Source: a bacterium
GTDB taxonomy: Bacteria > Bdellovibrionota_C > UBA2361 > RFPC01
DNA length: 64,000 nucleotides
Assembly: GCA_030428205.1 (NCBI GenBank)
Contig: JAUIBK010000011.1
Location: forward strand, 1 to 64,000
Direction: 5' to 3'
Made by a program: the position numbers and the translations under genes. The notes beneath the pieces were generated by a model that was given only the letters and a program-made list of their open reading frames with translations, was not told where the DNA came from and did not search any database. Below are positions 1 to 7,046 of this stretch, one piece after another (position 1 is the stretch's first letter; the number at the start of each line of letters is the position of its first letter).

Positions 1-15
1 GCACACCAGTAACCA
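1..15 (+). repeat. Right end of cassette-boundary repeat (cut by window edge)
   Basis: The first 15 bases match the right end (GCACACCAGTAACCA) of the longer repeats that end at 1113, 2149 and 2783. The RHS fragment begins directly after it, and a TAA inside the repeat closes the RHS reading frame upstream. The fragment is therefore not joined to an upstream RHS core in this copy. Confidence 0.8.
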
Positions 16-504
16 GTGGGTATTATTCTTGCTGGTGCAAGAGCGTACCATCCGTATATCATGCGGTGGTTGCAGAGGGACCCGATTCTGCTCGATGGAG
101 GCGAGAACTTCTATGAGTATGTGATGGGGAATCCGGTGAGGTTTGTGGATCCGACGGGGCTTGCATCCTTGGAAAACTTTTCTCCAAGGCCAATTCCTTT
201 TAAACCTGAGAACGAAGAAGCTGGACCGCTCGACTACTGTCCTCCGGGGCAGTCATGTGATGTTGATGGTGTGTTTAGCCCCAATGAGGATCCTGGACGC
301 TGTATTAAAATCCCCAATAATTGTGAAGGGACTATCAACTCTACAGGAGAGCTATCCATAATATGTGACTTAAGACGAATCACTCCCATTAATCCACTGA
401 ACTTTTCACTACTTCCGGGCAGACCCAAGGAGGTTCCATTAAGTGAAATTGGTAAACCGGGTAGTGAGTTTGAGAATTGGCAGTCCCCCTATAAAACTCA
501 ATAG
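16..504 (+). pseudogene. RHS repeat-associated core end plus variable tip (orphan fragment)
   Basis: Residues 7-48 carry the classic end of an RHS core: a GARxYHP-type start, WLQRDPI, the GGENFYEYV block and a closing FVDPTGL. The following ~110 residues are a unique tip with six cysteines that I do not recognise. In full RHS proteins this core end closes a beta-cage and the variable tip is the toxin. Here the only start is GTG at 16, without a visible ribosome binding site, and TAA lies in frame at 10-12. This looks like a displaced, probably silent tip left by recombination at the core. The gene at 522 follows closely and is its natural immunity candidate. Family call is strong; the loss of function is inferred. 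Confidence 0.75.
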
Positions 505-521
505 ATATAAAGGAGATGGTT

Positions 522-986
522 ATGTCGTTTTCAATAAAATCTAGCAATCTACTTAAATTGCTTGTACTTGGATTCAGTATTTTAATTTTTGGTCCTATGT
601 GGACAGCTTTCTATGAAGATCGACCATTCATCGATCCGATCACTTACTACCTTACTTGGGAAGAGACAATTTACTCTCAGAATTTTAAGGAAGGAAACTT
701 CAAGAAAGTTGAGCCTGGGATGCCTAAAGCGGAAGTTGAGCAGCTCTTAGGCAAGCCATTATTGATTCGATATCGATGCAACTCCAACATCGTAAAAATC
801 GAATCCTATATGACTAAAAATCACAGAACATCTTATGATGTTACTTCAAATCCAAATTGCGTTCCTGACTCGTATATTTGGGACTATTCTGTAGCTGGCT
901 TTAGGTCGAATTATTATTTTGCTCATGAAGTTTACTTTGATAATCAAGTCAATGTTACTCATATCCGAGAACAGTTTCAGGACTGA
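522..986 (+). CDS. Membrane-anchored BamE/SmpA-like small protein (candidate immunity protein)
   Basis: Protein of 154 residues. ATG at 522 is preferred over ATG at 516 because AAGGAG ends at 515, giving six bases of spacing. Residues 10-30 form one hydrophobic helix, so it is probably anchored in the inner membrane with the rest in the periplasm. A stretch near residue 65, VEPGMPKAEVEQLLGKP, matches the signature of the SmpA/OmlA (BamE-like) fold. Two cysteines sit in the second half. It follows the RHS tip by 17 bases in the same cassette, the usual place for an RHS immunity gene. The fold is suggested by the motif; the immunity role is inferred from position only. Confidence 0.6.
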   Translation: MSFSIKSSNLLKLLVLGFSILIFGPMWTAFYEDRPFIDPITYYLTWEETIYSQNFKEGNFKKVEPGMPKAEVEQLLGKPLLIRYRCNSNIVKIESYMTKNHRTSYDVTSNPNCVPDSYIWDYSVAGFRSNYYFAHEVYFDNQVNVTHIREQFQD

Positions 987-1016
987 TGTGCTCACCAAGT
1001 CTGATGTTCCCACCCG

Positions 1017-1113
1017 GAGTCTGGTGGGTGCCCCCCTGGAGTCTGGTGGGTGCCAACTCAGGCTTGCTTTAAGAAAGTTGAATGAAGAGAGAGTTGGGGC
1101 ACACCAGTAACCA
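1017..1113 (+). repeat. Cassette-boundary repeat A, hairpin-forming, with 22 bp tandem unit
   Basis: A 16-base word, GAGTCTGGTGGGTGCC, occurs at 1017 and again at 1039, a 22 bp period. The second copy continues into a ~60 bp block ending at 1113. The block has inverted arms: CTGGTG with CCAACTC on the left (1043-1059) and GAGTTGG with CACCAG on the right (1091-1107), enclosing about 31 bases. The same block recurs at 2076-2149 and 2709-2783. A degenerate further unit precedes it around 997. Confidence 0.9.
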
Positions 1114-1162
1114 CGGGTGGCGGTTGGTAACAAAGCAACTTAACTATATTTTAGGAGTACAC

Positions 1163-1582
1163 TTGGCGAAGTTCCTTAGCTCTATATTCTTCATTGTTCT
1201 ACCTGCAGCAACTTTAGTATTAGCTTCGCCTGCGGCGATTGGATTGACTCTAGGTGCCTTTATGCAGAGTGGGCCTCTACAACAGAGGCTCCTGGTTTTT
1301 CTAATTGTCTTGCCCTTTTATGGGGGCGTGTTGTCTGCGCCAGGATATATATTTTATTGGTGGAAACGCCCTTTTGCGGCAGCACCCACTCCTAAAACAC
1401 TAACCTGGATTCACTTAAGCTTGCTTTTCGCTTTCGTGTGTAGCCTTATTGGGATTGGTTATGGATATTGGGTAATTTTCTTTTCTCCCTTATCACTAAT
1501 CTGTGCCCTCTGCTGCGGAAGATTGTTGTTTGAATTTAAGAGAGAGTTTCGAAATGCTCGAAGACAAAATCCCCCTCTCTGA
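1163..1582 (+). CDS. Small polytopic membrane protein, unknown function (cassette 2)
   Basis: I place the start at TTG 1163 because AGGAG at 1153-1157 sits five bases upstream; an earlier in-frame ATG at 1082 lies inside the boundary repeat and is unlikely. The resulting 139-residue protein has three or four hydrophobic helices, starting at its N-terminus, and ends in a basic tail (FKREFRNARRQ). I recognise no family. Its 3' end overlaps the next gene by 29 bases in another frame, so the two are probably translated together. Position in a cassette next to an RHS tip makes a toxin or immunity role possible, but nothing in the sequence proves it. Confidence 0.55.
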   Translation: MAKFLSSIFFIVLPAATLVLASPAAIGLTLGAFMQSGPLQQRLLVFLIVLPFYGGVLSAPGYIFYWWKRPFAAAPTPKTLTWIHLSLLFAFVCSLIGIGYGYWVIFFSPLSLICALCCGRLLFEFKREFRNARRQNPPL

Positions 1583-2009
1583 CTGGCGTATTATTCAAGC
1601 AATTTGTACAAAACTGACAGAGTGTTACTCTAGCTTGAATAACTCCAGCAATACACAAGTCTCTGCTCTAATTAACCTCTTAGACCAGGCGTTGAGTTAC
1701 CTTTTTATTGAGTATGGAGAAACGTCAAGTATTTTGTCTACTCGAGCTGAGTTCATTTCTCAGTCTATTGAAGAAAGGGTGGGATTACTTTCAAAAGCTA
1801 TCCAGCTTGCTGAAGAAAACCGTGAGTATAAAAATCTAGTTTTAGCCTCTTCCGCTTTATGTGAGTTGTTTTTTGAAGAAGTTGAGAACGTAGCAGAGGG
1901 GCGAAAAGGGTTACAAGTCTTGCGAGAGGCATTAAAAAAACACCCAGACCGGTACTATTTGCAGCAAAGTAAAAATTGGTCAAAGCAGTTTATGAAAAGC
2001 TCGAAATGA
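1554..2009 (+). CDS. Soluble all-helical protein, unknown function (cassette 2)
   Basis: The 151-residue product starts at ATG 1554, inside the 3' end of the membrane protein gene; the reading frame is open further upstream to 1503, but that part only overlaps the neighbour. There is no signal peptide or membrane segment. The sequence looks entirely helical, with an acidic middle and a basic C-terminus, and it may be TPR-like or ARM-like. The overlap with the preceding gene suggests a functional pair. I recognise no family. A cytoplasmic immunity protein is one reading, since such proteins are often small helical repeats, but this is speculative. Confidence 0.5.
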   Translation: MLEDKIPLSDWRIIQAICTKLTECYSSLNNSSNTQVSALINLLDQALSYLFIEYGETSSILSTRAEFISQSIEERVGLLSKAIQLAEENREYKNLVLASSALCELFFEEVENVAEGRKGLQVLREALKKHPDRYYLQQSKNWSKQFMKSSK

Positions 2010-2075
2010 TAATCTGGTACGGGGTCACGGCCATGAAGTTAAGGGATATCGTGGGAGAAGCATAAGAGCCCCCCT

Positions 2076-2149
2076 GAGTCTGGTGGGTGGCAACTCAGGC
2101 TTGCTTTAAGAAAGTTGAATGAAGAGAGAGTTGGAGCACACCAGTAACC
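2076..2149 (+). repeat. Cassette-boundary repeat B
   Basis: This copy matches the right-hand block of repeat A almost base for base over 74 positions. It differs in a G for C after the GGTGG word and an A for G before GCACACCAG. It lacks the 22 bp tandem duplication seen in copies A and C. It separates cassette 2 from the metallopeptidase gene of cassette 3. Confidence 0.9.
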
Positions 2150-2192
2150 CAGGCTTTAAAACTCATTGAGTATTTAAATAGATAAATAGCCA

Positions 2193-2678
2193 ATGCAAAT
2201 CATCTTTGATCAAAATAATGGTGGCAAACAGTATGTTTTAAGTGTAAAGGAAACCAAGCAAGCAATTGGTGCACTAGATAGAAGTCTTATTGACCGCATT
2301 CGTCAAGTTCGCTTTGGCTGCAATGCTAAAACTATCCAGGAGGCAAGACTAGTTACTCGTGGATCTAGGTTTGACATCCGATTCAATTTTTTTCTCTCTA
2401 AGAACAAGAGCCAAATGTTAAATAGTTCTAGTAGATACCTGAAATATATTCGGACTCTCGGGGGAGTGCCATTACCGAAAGAAAAACTTGTCGAGTGGTC
2501 TCTTCAAAATGCACAACGGTACTGTCTCTTTCTCTTATTTCATGAACTGGCTCATATCATATACTCAGAAGAGAAAACTGGTGGCAGAATTGTTGGTAGC
2601 TCATCAGCCACCGAAGAGAAGTGGTGTGATGATTATGCTCTAGAAGCTACGATCAGATTAGCTGATAGGATTCTATAG
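2193..2678 (+). CDS. HExxH zinc metallopeptidase-like protein (cassette 3)
   Basis: This 161-residue protein carries FHELAHIIY near residue 116, a textbook HExxH zinc-binding helix. About 30 residues later comes EEKWCDDYAL, a plausible third-ligand helix of the gluzincin type seen in ImmA/IrrE and related small peptidases. There is no signal peptide. Start ATG 2193 is 43 bases after the boundary repeat and has no strong Shine-Dalgarno site. It is the only gene in its cassette. Small metallopeptidases occur both as toxin tips in polymorphic toxin systems and as regulators that cleave repressors, so either role is possible. Zinc binding is well supported by the motif; substrate and role are unknown. 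Confidence 0.65.
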   Translation: MQIIFDQNNGGKQYVLSVKETKQAIGALDRSLIDRIRQVRFGCNAKTIQEARLVTRGSRFDIRFNFFLSKNKSQMLNSSSRYLKYIRTLGGVPLPKEKLVEWSLQNAQRYCLFLLFHELAHIIYSEEKTGGRIVGSSSATEEKWCDDYALEATIRLADRIL

Positions 2679-2686
2679 CCTCTAGC

Positions 2687-2783
2687 GAGTCTGGTGGGTG
2701 CCTCTAGCGAGTCTGGTGGGTGCCAACTCAGGCTTGCTTTAAAAAAGTTGAATAAAGAGAGAGTTGGAGCACACCAGTAACCA
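2687..2783 (+). repeat. Cassette-boundary repeat C with 22 bp tandem unit
   Basis: As in copy A, the 16-base word occurs twice, at 2687 and 2709, 22 bases apart, and the second copy leads into the ~75 bp block that ends at 2783. Similarity to copy A continues for ~18 bases past the block. Small changes in the loop show that the copies have begun to diverge. This is the last copy; housekeeping-type genes follow. Confidence 0.9.
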
Positions 2784-2803
2784 CAGCGTGGCGGTCGTAA
2801 CTT

Positions 2804-2837
2804 GTGCTGCCCTGAGGGGGTGAGCCTGGGGCAGCAC
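2804..2837. terminator. 9 bp perfect hairpin after the GlcG/HbpS-like gene
   Basis: GTGCTGCCC at 2804-2812 pairs exactly with GGGCAGCAC at 2829-2837 around a G-rich 16-base loop. It lies 36 bases past the stop of the minus-strand gene ending at 2873. No T-run follows, so it is not a classical intrinsic terminator; transcript end protection is an alternative. Confidence 0.4.
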
Positions 2838-2872
2838 GTAAGCATAGAGTTTCCTTTGGTAGGAGAGATACT

Positions 2873-3637
2873 CTAGTTCGCAGGTCCCACCGGAAAATTT
2901 TTCGGGAGGAGTTTTGCGATGGACTGGGCTTCCGGGGAGCATGACGGATGTCCCCAGCCGCTGACGCTCTTTTTGTTTGCTCCGAGAGACATGTCGTTAA
3001 CGATGTTGTCGTCTCCAGTAGCACTAACTCCCTTTGGAACATTGTCGAGATTGAGATTATGACGAAGTTTCCAAGCAATGTTGTGATCGGCGCATGAGCT
3101 GTCTCCGCTCACACCGATGGCACCTAGGAGCTTGCCCTGCTTGTCGTAGAGCGGAAGCCCGCCTCCAAAGACATTTACGCCACCGATTTTTTTCCCAACG
3201 AGAGGATCGCTTTTTGTACCGATCTTTTCTACGGAACCACCATAAGCTGCGTCAGTATCTACGGGGTTACTCTCCTGTAAGCCGTAGAGGCTTCCTCCTG
3301 GTTGTACTGCGGCAAAGAGATTTGCCGTGGAAAGGGAAAATTTGGGAAGGGCAAATGCGTTTGCTGTATTCGCTTTCTGGGCAGAGATGACTCTACTTCC
3401 CGGCCACTGCGCTCCACGATCTTCTCCAGAGAATACTACTGCTTGAACAACTCCATCTCGATCTACAATAGTTGCCCACATGTCGAACCCAAAACCACCA
3501 TTTTTTTCTGTAACAACTTTTTTGAGCTCTGCTTTCAGTGTGTCGTGAGAAGGGATTCCTTCTGCAAAAAGTGTTGAAGGTGATAGGAAGAGAAGAAAAA
3601 GGAATAGGGCGTTTTTGGATATTGAAAATAATTTCAC
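2873..3637 (-). CDS. Secreted GlcG/HbpS-like (heme-degrading family, DUF336) protein
   Basis: GTG at 3637 is the preferred start: CGGAGA lies five bases upstream and the product then begins with a signal peptide ending in STLFA. The open frame extends further upstream, but that would bury the signal. The mature part matches the GlcG/HbpS fold: a VDRDGVVQAVVFSGED segment, the SAQKANTANAF helix, KIGGVNVFGGGLPLYD and GAIGVSGDSSCADHNIA. Family members bind heme or small ligands; HbpS is an extracellular heme-linked redox sensor. The C-terminal ~50 residues extend beyond the domain. It stands alone, convergent with the RHS cassettes. Family call is firm; ligand unknown. Confidence 0.8.
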   Translation of the reverse strand: MKLFSISKNALFLFLLFLSPSTLFAEGIPSHDTLKAELKKVVTEKNGGFGFDMWATIVDRDGVVQAVVFSGEDRGAQWPGSRVISAQKANTANAFALPKFSLSTANLFAAVQPGGSLYGLQESNPVDTDAAYGGSVEKIGTKSDPLVGKKIGGVNVFGGGLPLYDKQGKLLGAIGVSGDSSCADHNIAWKLRHNLNLDNVPKGVSATGDDNIVNDMSLGANKKSVSGWGHPSCSPEAQSIAKLLPKNFPVGPAN

Positions 3638-3800
3638 TGTTGTCTCCGTATGATAAAAAACTCCAGAGAGGGTAGTCACGGTTTTCTCATATTGCAAGAC
3701 TAAATTCGTAGGTGGCTGAGTGGTCACTCAGATTTGCTTTGAGGACGTTTTGTATCAGGTAGGTTGAGGAGCATCAGTAGTTTTGGCTTTTCTCTTTCTC

Positions 3801-3992
3801 TTACTCTCCAAGCCCCTGAAGGCGTTCCTTGAGGAGCTCAAAAAGTCCTTGTGTCGCTTCAGAGATGGCTTCCTCTCTACTTGAGCATTCGGCAGAGATT
3901 TTCATCGTCCCTGTGGGACGATGGATAATGCGGGCAGCCCAAAGACCATCAGAGTCCTGCTCTACCATGATATCAACATCATCTTCTGGCAT
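3801..3992 (-). CDS. Small acidic protein, possibly HicB-like fold
   Basis: This gene encodes 63 residues. A strand-turn-strand pattern (VDIMVEQDSDGLWAARII) is followed by a helix with SSREEAISEATQGLFELL, which resembles the order of the HicB-type antitoxin fold. The resemblance is weak: the usual PGxxxxG segment is replaced by PTGTMKI. No HicA-like toxin gene is beside it. It lies 27 bases after the stop of the gene at 4020-4334 on the same strand and may share its transcript. Coding status is likely; function is unknown. Confidence 0.45.
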   Translation of the reverse strand: MPEDDVDIMVEQDSDGLWAARIIHRPTGTMKISAECSSREEAISEATQGLFELLKERLQGLGE

Positions 3993-4019
3993 ATGTTCTT
4001 TTACTTCAGTTAGAGATGA

Positions 4020-4334
4020 CTATTCTTGAATAATCTCTAGCTTATCAATAAGCCCCTTGGCTTCACGGATAAGGTCTTCTTGTACTTGGCCGTGGACCTC
4101 TCTGACGAGCTGCTCGTAAAAAAGCCCCATCAGGTAGTTTCTACGGTTCCAGTAGTAGTCGTATTGTTCGCCTTCGAGGCTCTGTTTTGCAAGTGAATCA
4201 ATTGCTGAAATTTTATTAAGTGCCGAAGAAGCGCCTTCTTCAGAGCGCTGAGCCACACTGGCAAAGAATGCACCGTACTGTTTGAGCGCCTTTCGGACAT
4301 GTTCGCGAGTTTGCTCTTGAGGAGTAATGTTCAT
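4020..4334 (-). CDS. Small helical protein, unknown function
   Basis: ATG at 4334 is preferred because AAGGG lies eight bases upstream; a TTG at 4352 overlaps that site. The 104-residue product is charged and helical throughout, without a signal peptide or membrane segment. The central part contains QYDYYWNRRNYLMGLFYEQLV, rich in aromatic residues. I recognise no family. It shares its AAGGGTTT-type ribosome binding site with the genes at 4899 and 38248, and probably forms a small operon with 3801-3992. Confidence 0.55.
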   Translation of the reverse strand: MNITPQEQTREHVRKALKQYGAFFASVAQRSEEGASSALNKISAIDSLAKQSLEGEQYDYYWNRRNYLMGLFYEQLVREVHGQVQEDLIREAKGLIDKLEIIQE

Positions 4335-4437
4335 CTTGAAAACCCTTATCAATCCTTTGTCTAAGACTTAAGATTCGAGAACTTTCAAGATGGATTCAGA
4401 GGCAGGTAGCCTCTATTTCGCTAGCTGATTCAAGAGC

Positions 4438-4899
4438 TTAGAATGGTCGTTTTAGCTTCACAGCTCCACCTGAGAGCCCGCCGAGGCCCCCGTTCTTTTG
4501 GGTCGCTCTTTTTGCCATCTCTTGTTGTCGTTCTTGTAGTTTTTGTAGGTGCTCCGGGAGGTGTTTCGAAGCATGATTGGCTGTCAGAGACTTTACGTCG
4601 TGGTACTGCTTTCCTCCAAAAGCTCCACCTCGGCTTAGGCTTGGAGTTGCCTCTTCTTGAGTACAAGCAGGAGCTTCAGTGGCTCCTCCGAGAAAGGCGT
4701 TCCCTTGCTCTTCCATAGCCTTAGCCGCATCTCGCCGCCTTTTGCTCCAAAGCTCTCGATTTTCTTGCTTTTTCTTCTTTTCTTTTAGTGCTCGGTCGCG
4801 TTTTTGTTGATCTTCGCGTTTGCGCTTCGCAGTGGCTTCTCGTTGTCGTTTTACGCGCTCTTCATGCTCACGTCTGCGACGAACGTCGTCATCGTTCAT
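4438..4899 (-). CDS. Highly charged coiled-coil protein, unknown function
   Basis: The first ~70 of 153 residues are almost entirely Arg, Lys, Glu, Asp and Gln (for example RRRREHEERVKRQRE), predicting a long single helix or coiled coil. Then come a low-complexity GGATEAPA stretch, a helical HLPEHLQKLQERQQEMAKR segment and a glycine-rich basic tail. AAGGG sits nine bases before ATG 4899, which supports translation. No family recognised. Such composition fits a nucleic-acid-binding or scaffold protein, but that is a guess. Confidence 0.5.
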   Translation of the reverse strand: MNDDDVRRRREHEERVKRQREATAKRKREDQQKRDRALKEKKKKQENRELWSKRRRDAAKAMEEQGNAFLGGATEAPACTQEEATPSLSRGGAFGGKQYHDVKSLTANHASKHLPEHLQKLQERQQEMAKRATQKNGGLGGLSGGAVKLKRPF

Positions 4900-4986
4900 A
4901 TGGTCAAACCCTTAATGCGAACACCCTGTATATAAGTTATGCTCTCTTTAGAAGCCTATGCTGCTTTATTTCTTTATTCACTTGCT

Positions 4987-6324
4987 ATGATTTTACGCCT
5001 CTTTCTTGTCTCTGTAGCACTTTTGGTTCTCTCGCCATCTGTCCAAGCTGAGCGAGTGCTCCTTGCAGGAAGTGGCGTGAGCGTAGAGCCTGTTGTGCTC
5101 GGTCAGAAAGTTTCATTTCTTATTCGTGGGCTTAAAGAAAAGGGGTATAGTTACCGAGAGCTTTCTTCTGAAATGAAGCTCGTACTCACTCTTCCTCACG
5201 TTACTCTTCGTAACGGTCTCCAGATACCTCTGCGCAAGCAGGAACTCTTTTCGCGAGTAGATGTCCGTCAAAAAGACAAAGACGCTTCGATAGTATTTTC
5301 GTTTACTTCACCGGATATTGTGCGTCCTCAGGTTCGTGAAGTACATGATGGGCTCGAGTTAATATTCGAGAGTGAGACCCCTCGAGCTCAGTATGTAGCC
5401 CAAAAACAGCCCTCAAATCGCTTTGCCTTAGCTACTTGGAAAAATGAAGTTACAGAGCGGCCACTGAGAAGGCCTCAAGAAAAACAAGTCCAAATGAAGA
5501 AGAAGTCTCAGGACGAAAAAATAGCAGCTAAGATTTTCCCTCCACCTTTAGAAGAGGAGACTGCGCTTCCGGAGGTAACGGTTAGCAAGCAAGAGAAGAA
5601 GCTTTCTGAGCTAAAAGAGATTCCACGAGATATAACACTCCCTGATGCTCCAGGAGTCTTTCGCCAAGATAAAAAAGACGTTATTCAAAGTAAGCTTGCA
5701 GCCCTCTTTCAGGAAGGAAAGCTTCCTTTTCGAGTCAGTGTTGATGTCTTGTACCTTGAACAGAATAAAGAGTCAGTTCTCACGCTAACAAACACAACAG
5801 ATTCGCCTTTAACACTTCGCTCTGTTGTAAAAGAAATTGTCTCTCCAGGAACCAAGGAGGAGCACAGAAGGCTGGCTCAGGATCTCAAAGTATATCCACG
5901 CGAGACGACACTTGTGCCCAATGCGAGCCAGGAAATACTCTTTCTCTATAGGGGAAACCTTAAGAAGAGCGAAAAGGTGCTGGAAGTTAGCTTTTTACCA
6001 AAAGAGTCTCTTATTGGTGGTAATCCGAACTTTCCTAAAGTAGGAGCAGCTTTGCTTGCTCTCGTTCAGCCCCGTCCTCGTAGTGCCAAAATTCGGTGGG
6101 AGAGAGACGAAGAAGTTTTAAGCTTTGTAAATGAGGGAAACATTAGTGCGTATTTTCATTCTGGAAAATACTGCGTAGCCTCTGATGACTGTTACTCTAT
6201 TCCCGCGTTTCGAATTTATCCAGGAAGAAGTGTCGGTATTCCTGTTTCAGGAGAATATGAGGTGAAAATTACGGAACAACTCGAGACGGCTTCACACGAA
6301 TTTACGTTGCCGCCGGTATCTTAA
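4987..6324 (+). CDS. Periplasmic protein: AMIN-like N-domain plus PapD-like chaperone domain
   Basis: I start at ATG 4987, where a signal peptide follows (LRLFLVSVALLVL, ending SVQA); an upstream ATG at 4939 is also open and neither has a clear ribosome binding site. Residues ~25-145 are beta-rich and end in a VREVHDGLELIFES segment reminiscent of AMIN domains, which bind peptidoglycan or secretin partners. A charged Lys/Glu/Pro linker follows. Residues ~230-345 look like a fimbrial-chaperone (PapD-like) immunoglobulin domain, with LTLTNTTDSPLTLR and a second strand set around NASQEILFLY. No usher or pilin gene is adjacent, so an envelope assembly role is inferred from fold alone. Confidence 0.5.
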   Translation: MILRLFLVSVALLVLSPSVQAERVLLAGSGVSVEPVVLGQKVSFLIRGLKEKGYSYRELSSEMKLVLTLPHVTLRNGLQIPLRKQELFSRVDVRQKDKDASIVFSFTSPDIVRPQVREVHDGLELIFESETPRAQYVAQKQPSNRFALATWKNEVTERPLRRPQEKQVQMKKKSQDEKIAAKIFPPPLEEETALPEVTVSKQEKKLSELKEIPRDITLPDAPGVFRQDKKDVIQSKLAALFQEGKLPFRVSVDVLYLEQNKESVLTLTNTTDSPLTLRSVVKEIVSPGTKEEHRRLAQDLKVYPRETTLVPNASQEILFLYRGNLKKSEKVLEVSFLPKESLIGGNPNFPKVGAALLALVQPRPRSAKIRWERDEEVLSFVNEGNISAYFHSGKYCVASDDCYSIPAFRIYPGRSVGIPVSGEYEVKITEQLETASHEFTLPPVS

Positions 6325-6351
6325 ATCTCTCGAGCCCCTTTCTTCTCGCAC

Positions 6352-6407
6352 TCTTGCTCTAGAGCCTCGATGTAAGAGATCTCTAAACTTGTTTTTTTAG
6401 AGCAAGA
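6352..6407. terminator. 10 bp inverted repeat between convergent genes
   Basis: TCTTGCTCTA at 6352-6361 is the exact inverse of TAGAGCAAGA at 6398-6407. A T7 run at 6392-6398 precedes the right arm and the palindrome AGAGATCTCT lies inside the loop. It sits between genes that converge at 6324 and 6462, consistent with a two-way terminator. The long loop makes this only a candidate. Confidence 0.4.
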
Positions 6408-6461
6408 TGAAGACTCGATGCGGGAGTAAGTGAGGGCTAAGGTGTTGCCAGCAAGGAGATG

Positions 6462-6923
6462 TTAGGGCGCGATATATTGATTTCCACGCTCATCTTGGCG
6501 TACTTGTGTAACGACCTGAACGCAAACATCACTTCCAGTTGGAGCTGCTTTGTAAGTCCCTCCACAGTTCCAGACCTCTTCTGTTGATGAATGTTTTACT
6601 GAGGTGTATTCAAGGGGCTGCAAGTATCTTGGACCTGTAGGAAGTTCGAAGGTCAGAAAATCTCGTGAGGAATCAACGGTACTCGAGATATATCTCTCAA
6701 CAGAATCAAAAGATGGATCGGTAACGGTAAGATACGTAAAACCGCTTAATGTTCCGATAAATCCAAAAAAGAAGAAAAAAAGAAGAGGAAGAGTGAGTCT
6801 TCGACGGAAAACAACTTCTTCTAAGCGGTGTACCTGTTGAGGTACGAGCTCAAGTCCTTCTGAGGAGAGAACTTCTTTCTTTACGAGAAAATCACTAAAC
6901 TTAAAATTCACTACGTGTCCCAC
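6462..6923 (-). CDS. Single-pass membrane protein, unknown function
   Basis: A 153-residue protein with one strong membrane helix at about residues 45-68 (LPLLFFFFFGFIGTLSGFTYL). The N-terminal ~40 residues are soluble, with two short charged helices. The ~85-residue outer part contains two cysteines (WNCGGTYK and DVCVQVV) that could form a periplasmic disulfide. I recognise no family. Start ATG 6923 is the first in frame. It converges with the PapD-like gene. Confidence 0.55.
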   Translation of the reverse strand: MGHVVNFKFSDFLVKKEVLSSEGLELVPQQVHRLEEVVFRRRLTLPLLFFFFFGFIGTLSGFTYLTVTDPSFDSVERYISSTVDSSRDFLTFELPTGPRYLQPLEYTSVKHSSTEEVWNCGGTYKAAPTGSDVCVQVVTQVRQDERGNQYIAP

Positions 6924-7046
6924 CCGATATACTGCCTAGTTGATGGTGACTCTCCCATCAGAACCACACTCATCTGCCCCTACATCTGAGATATGACGCA
7001 GAACGCTTCTGTTAAAAATAGAAAGCTAGTCGTTATAGGAGGTTAT

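Noticed and set aside
1082..1162. Upstream ATG start at 1082 for the cassette 2 membrane protein
   Set aside because: It lies inside the boundary repeat, while TTG 1163 has AGGAG at the right distance.
1017..2724. 22 bp repeats with a conserved 16-base word, suggesting a CRISPR array
   Set aside because: Only two adjacent units per site, with six-base variable parts and no cas genes; this is a tandem duplication within a boundary repeat.
3801..3992. HicAB toxin-antitoxin system
   Set aside because: Only a weak HicB-like pattern and no HicA-like gene next to it.
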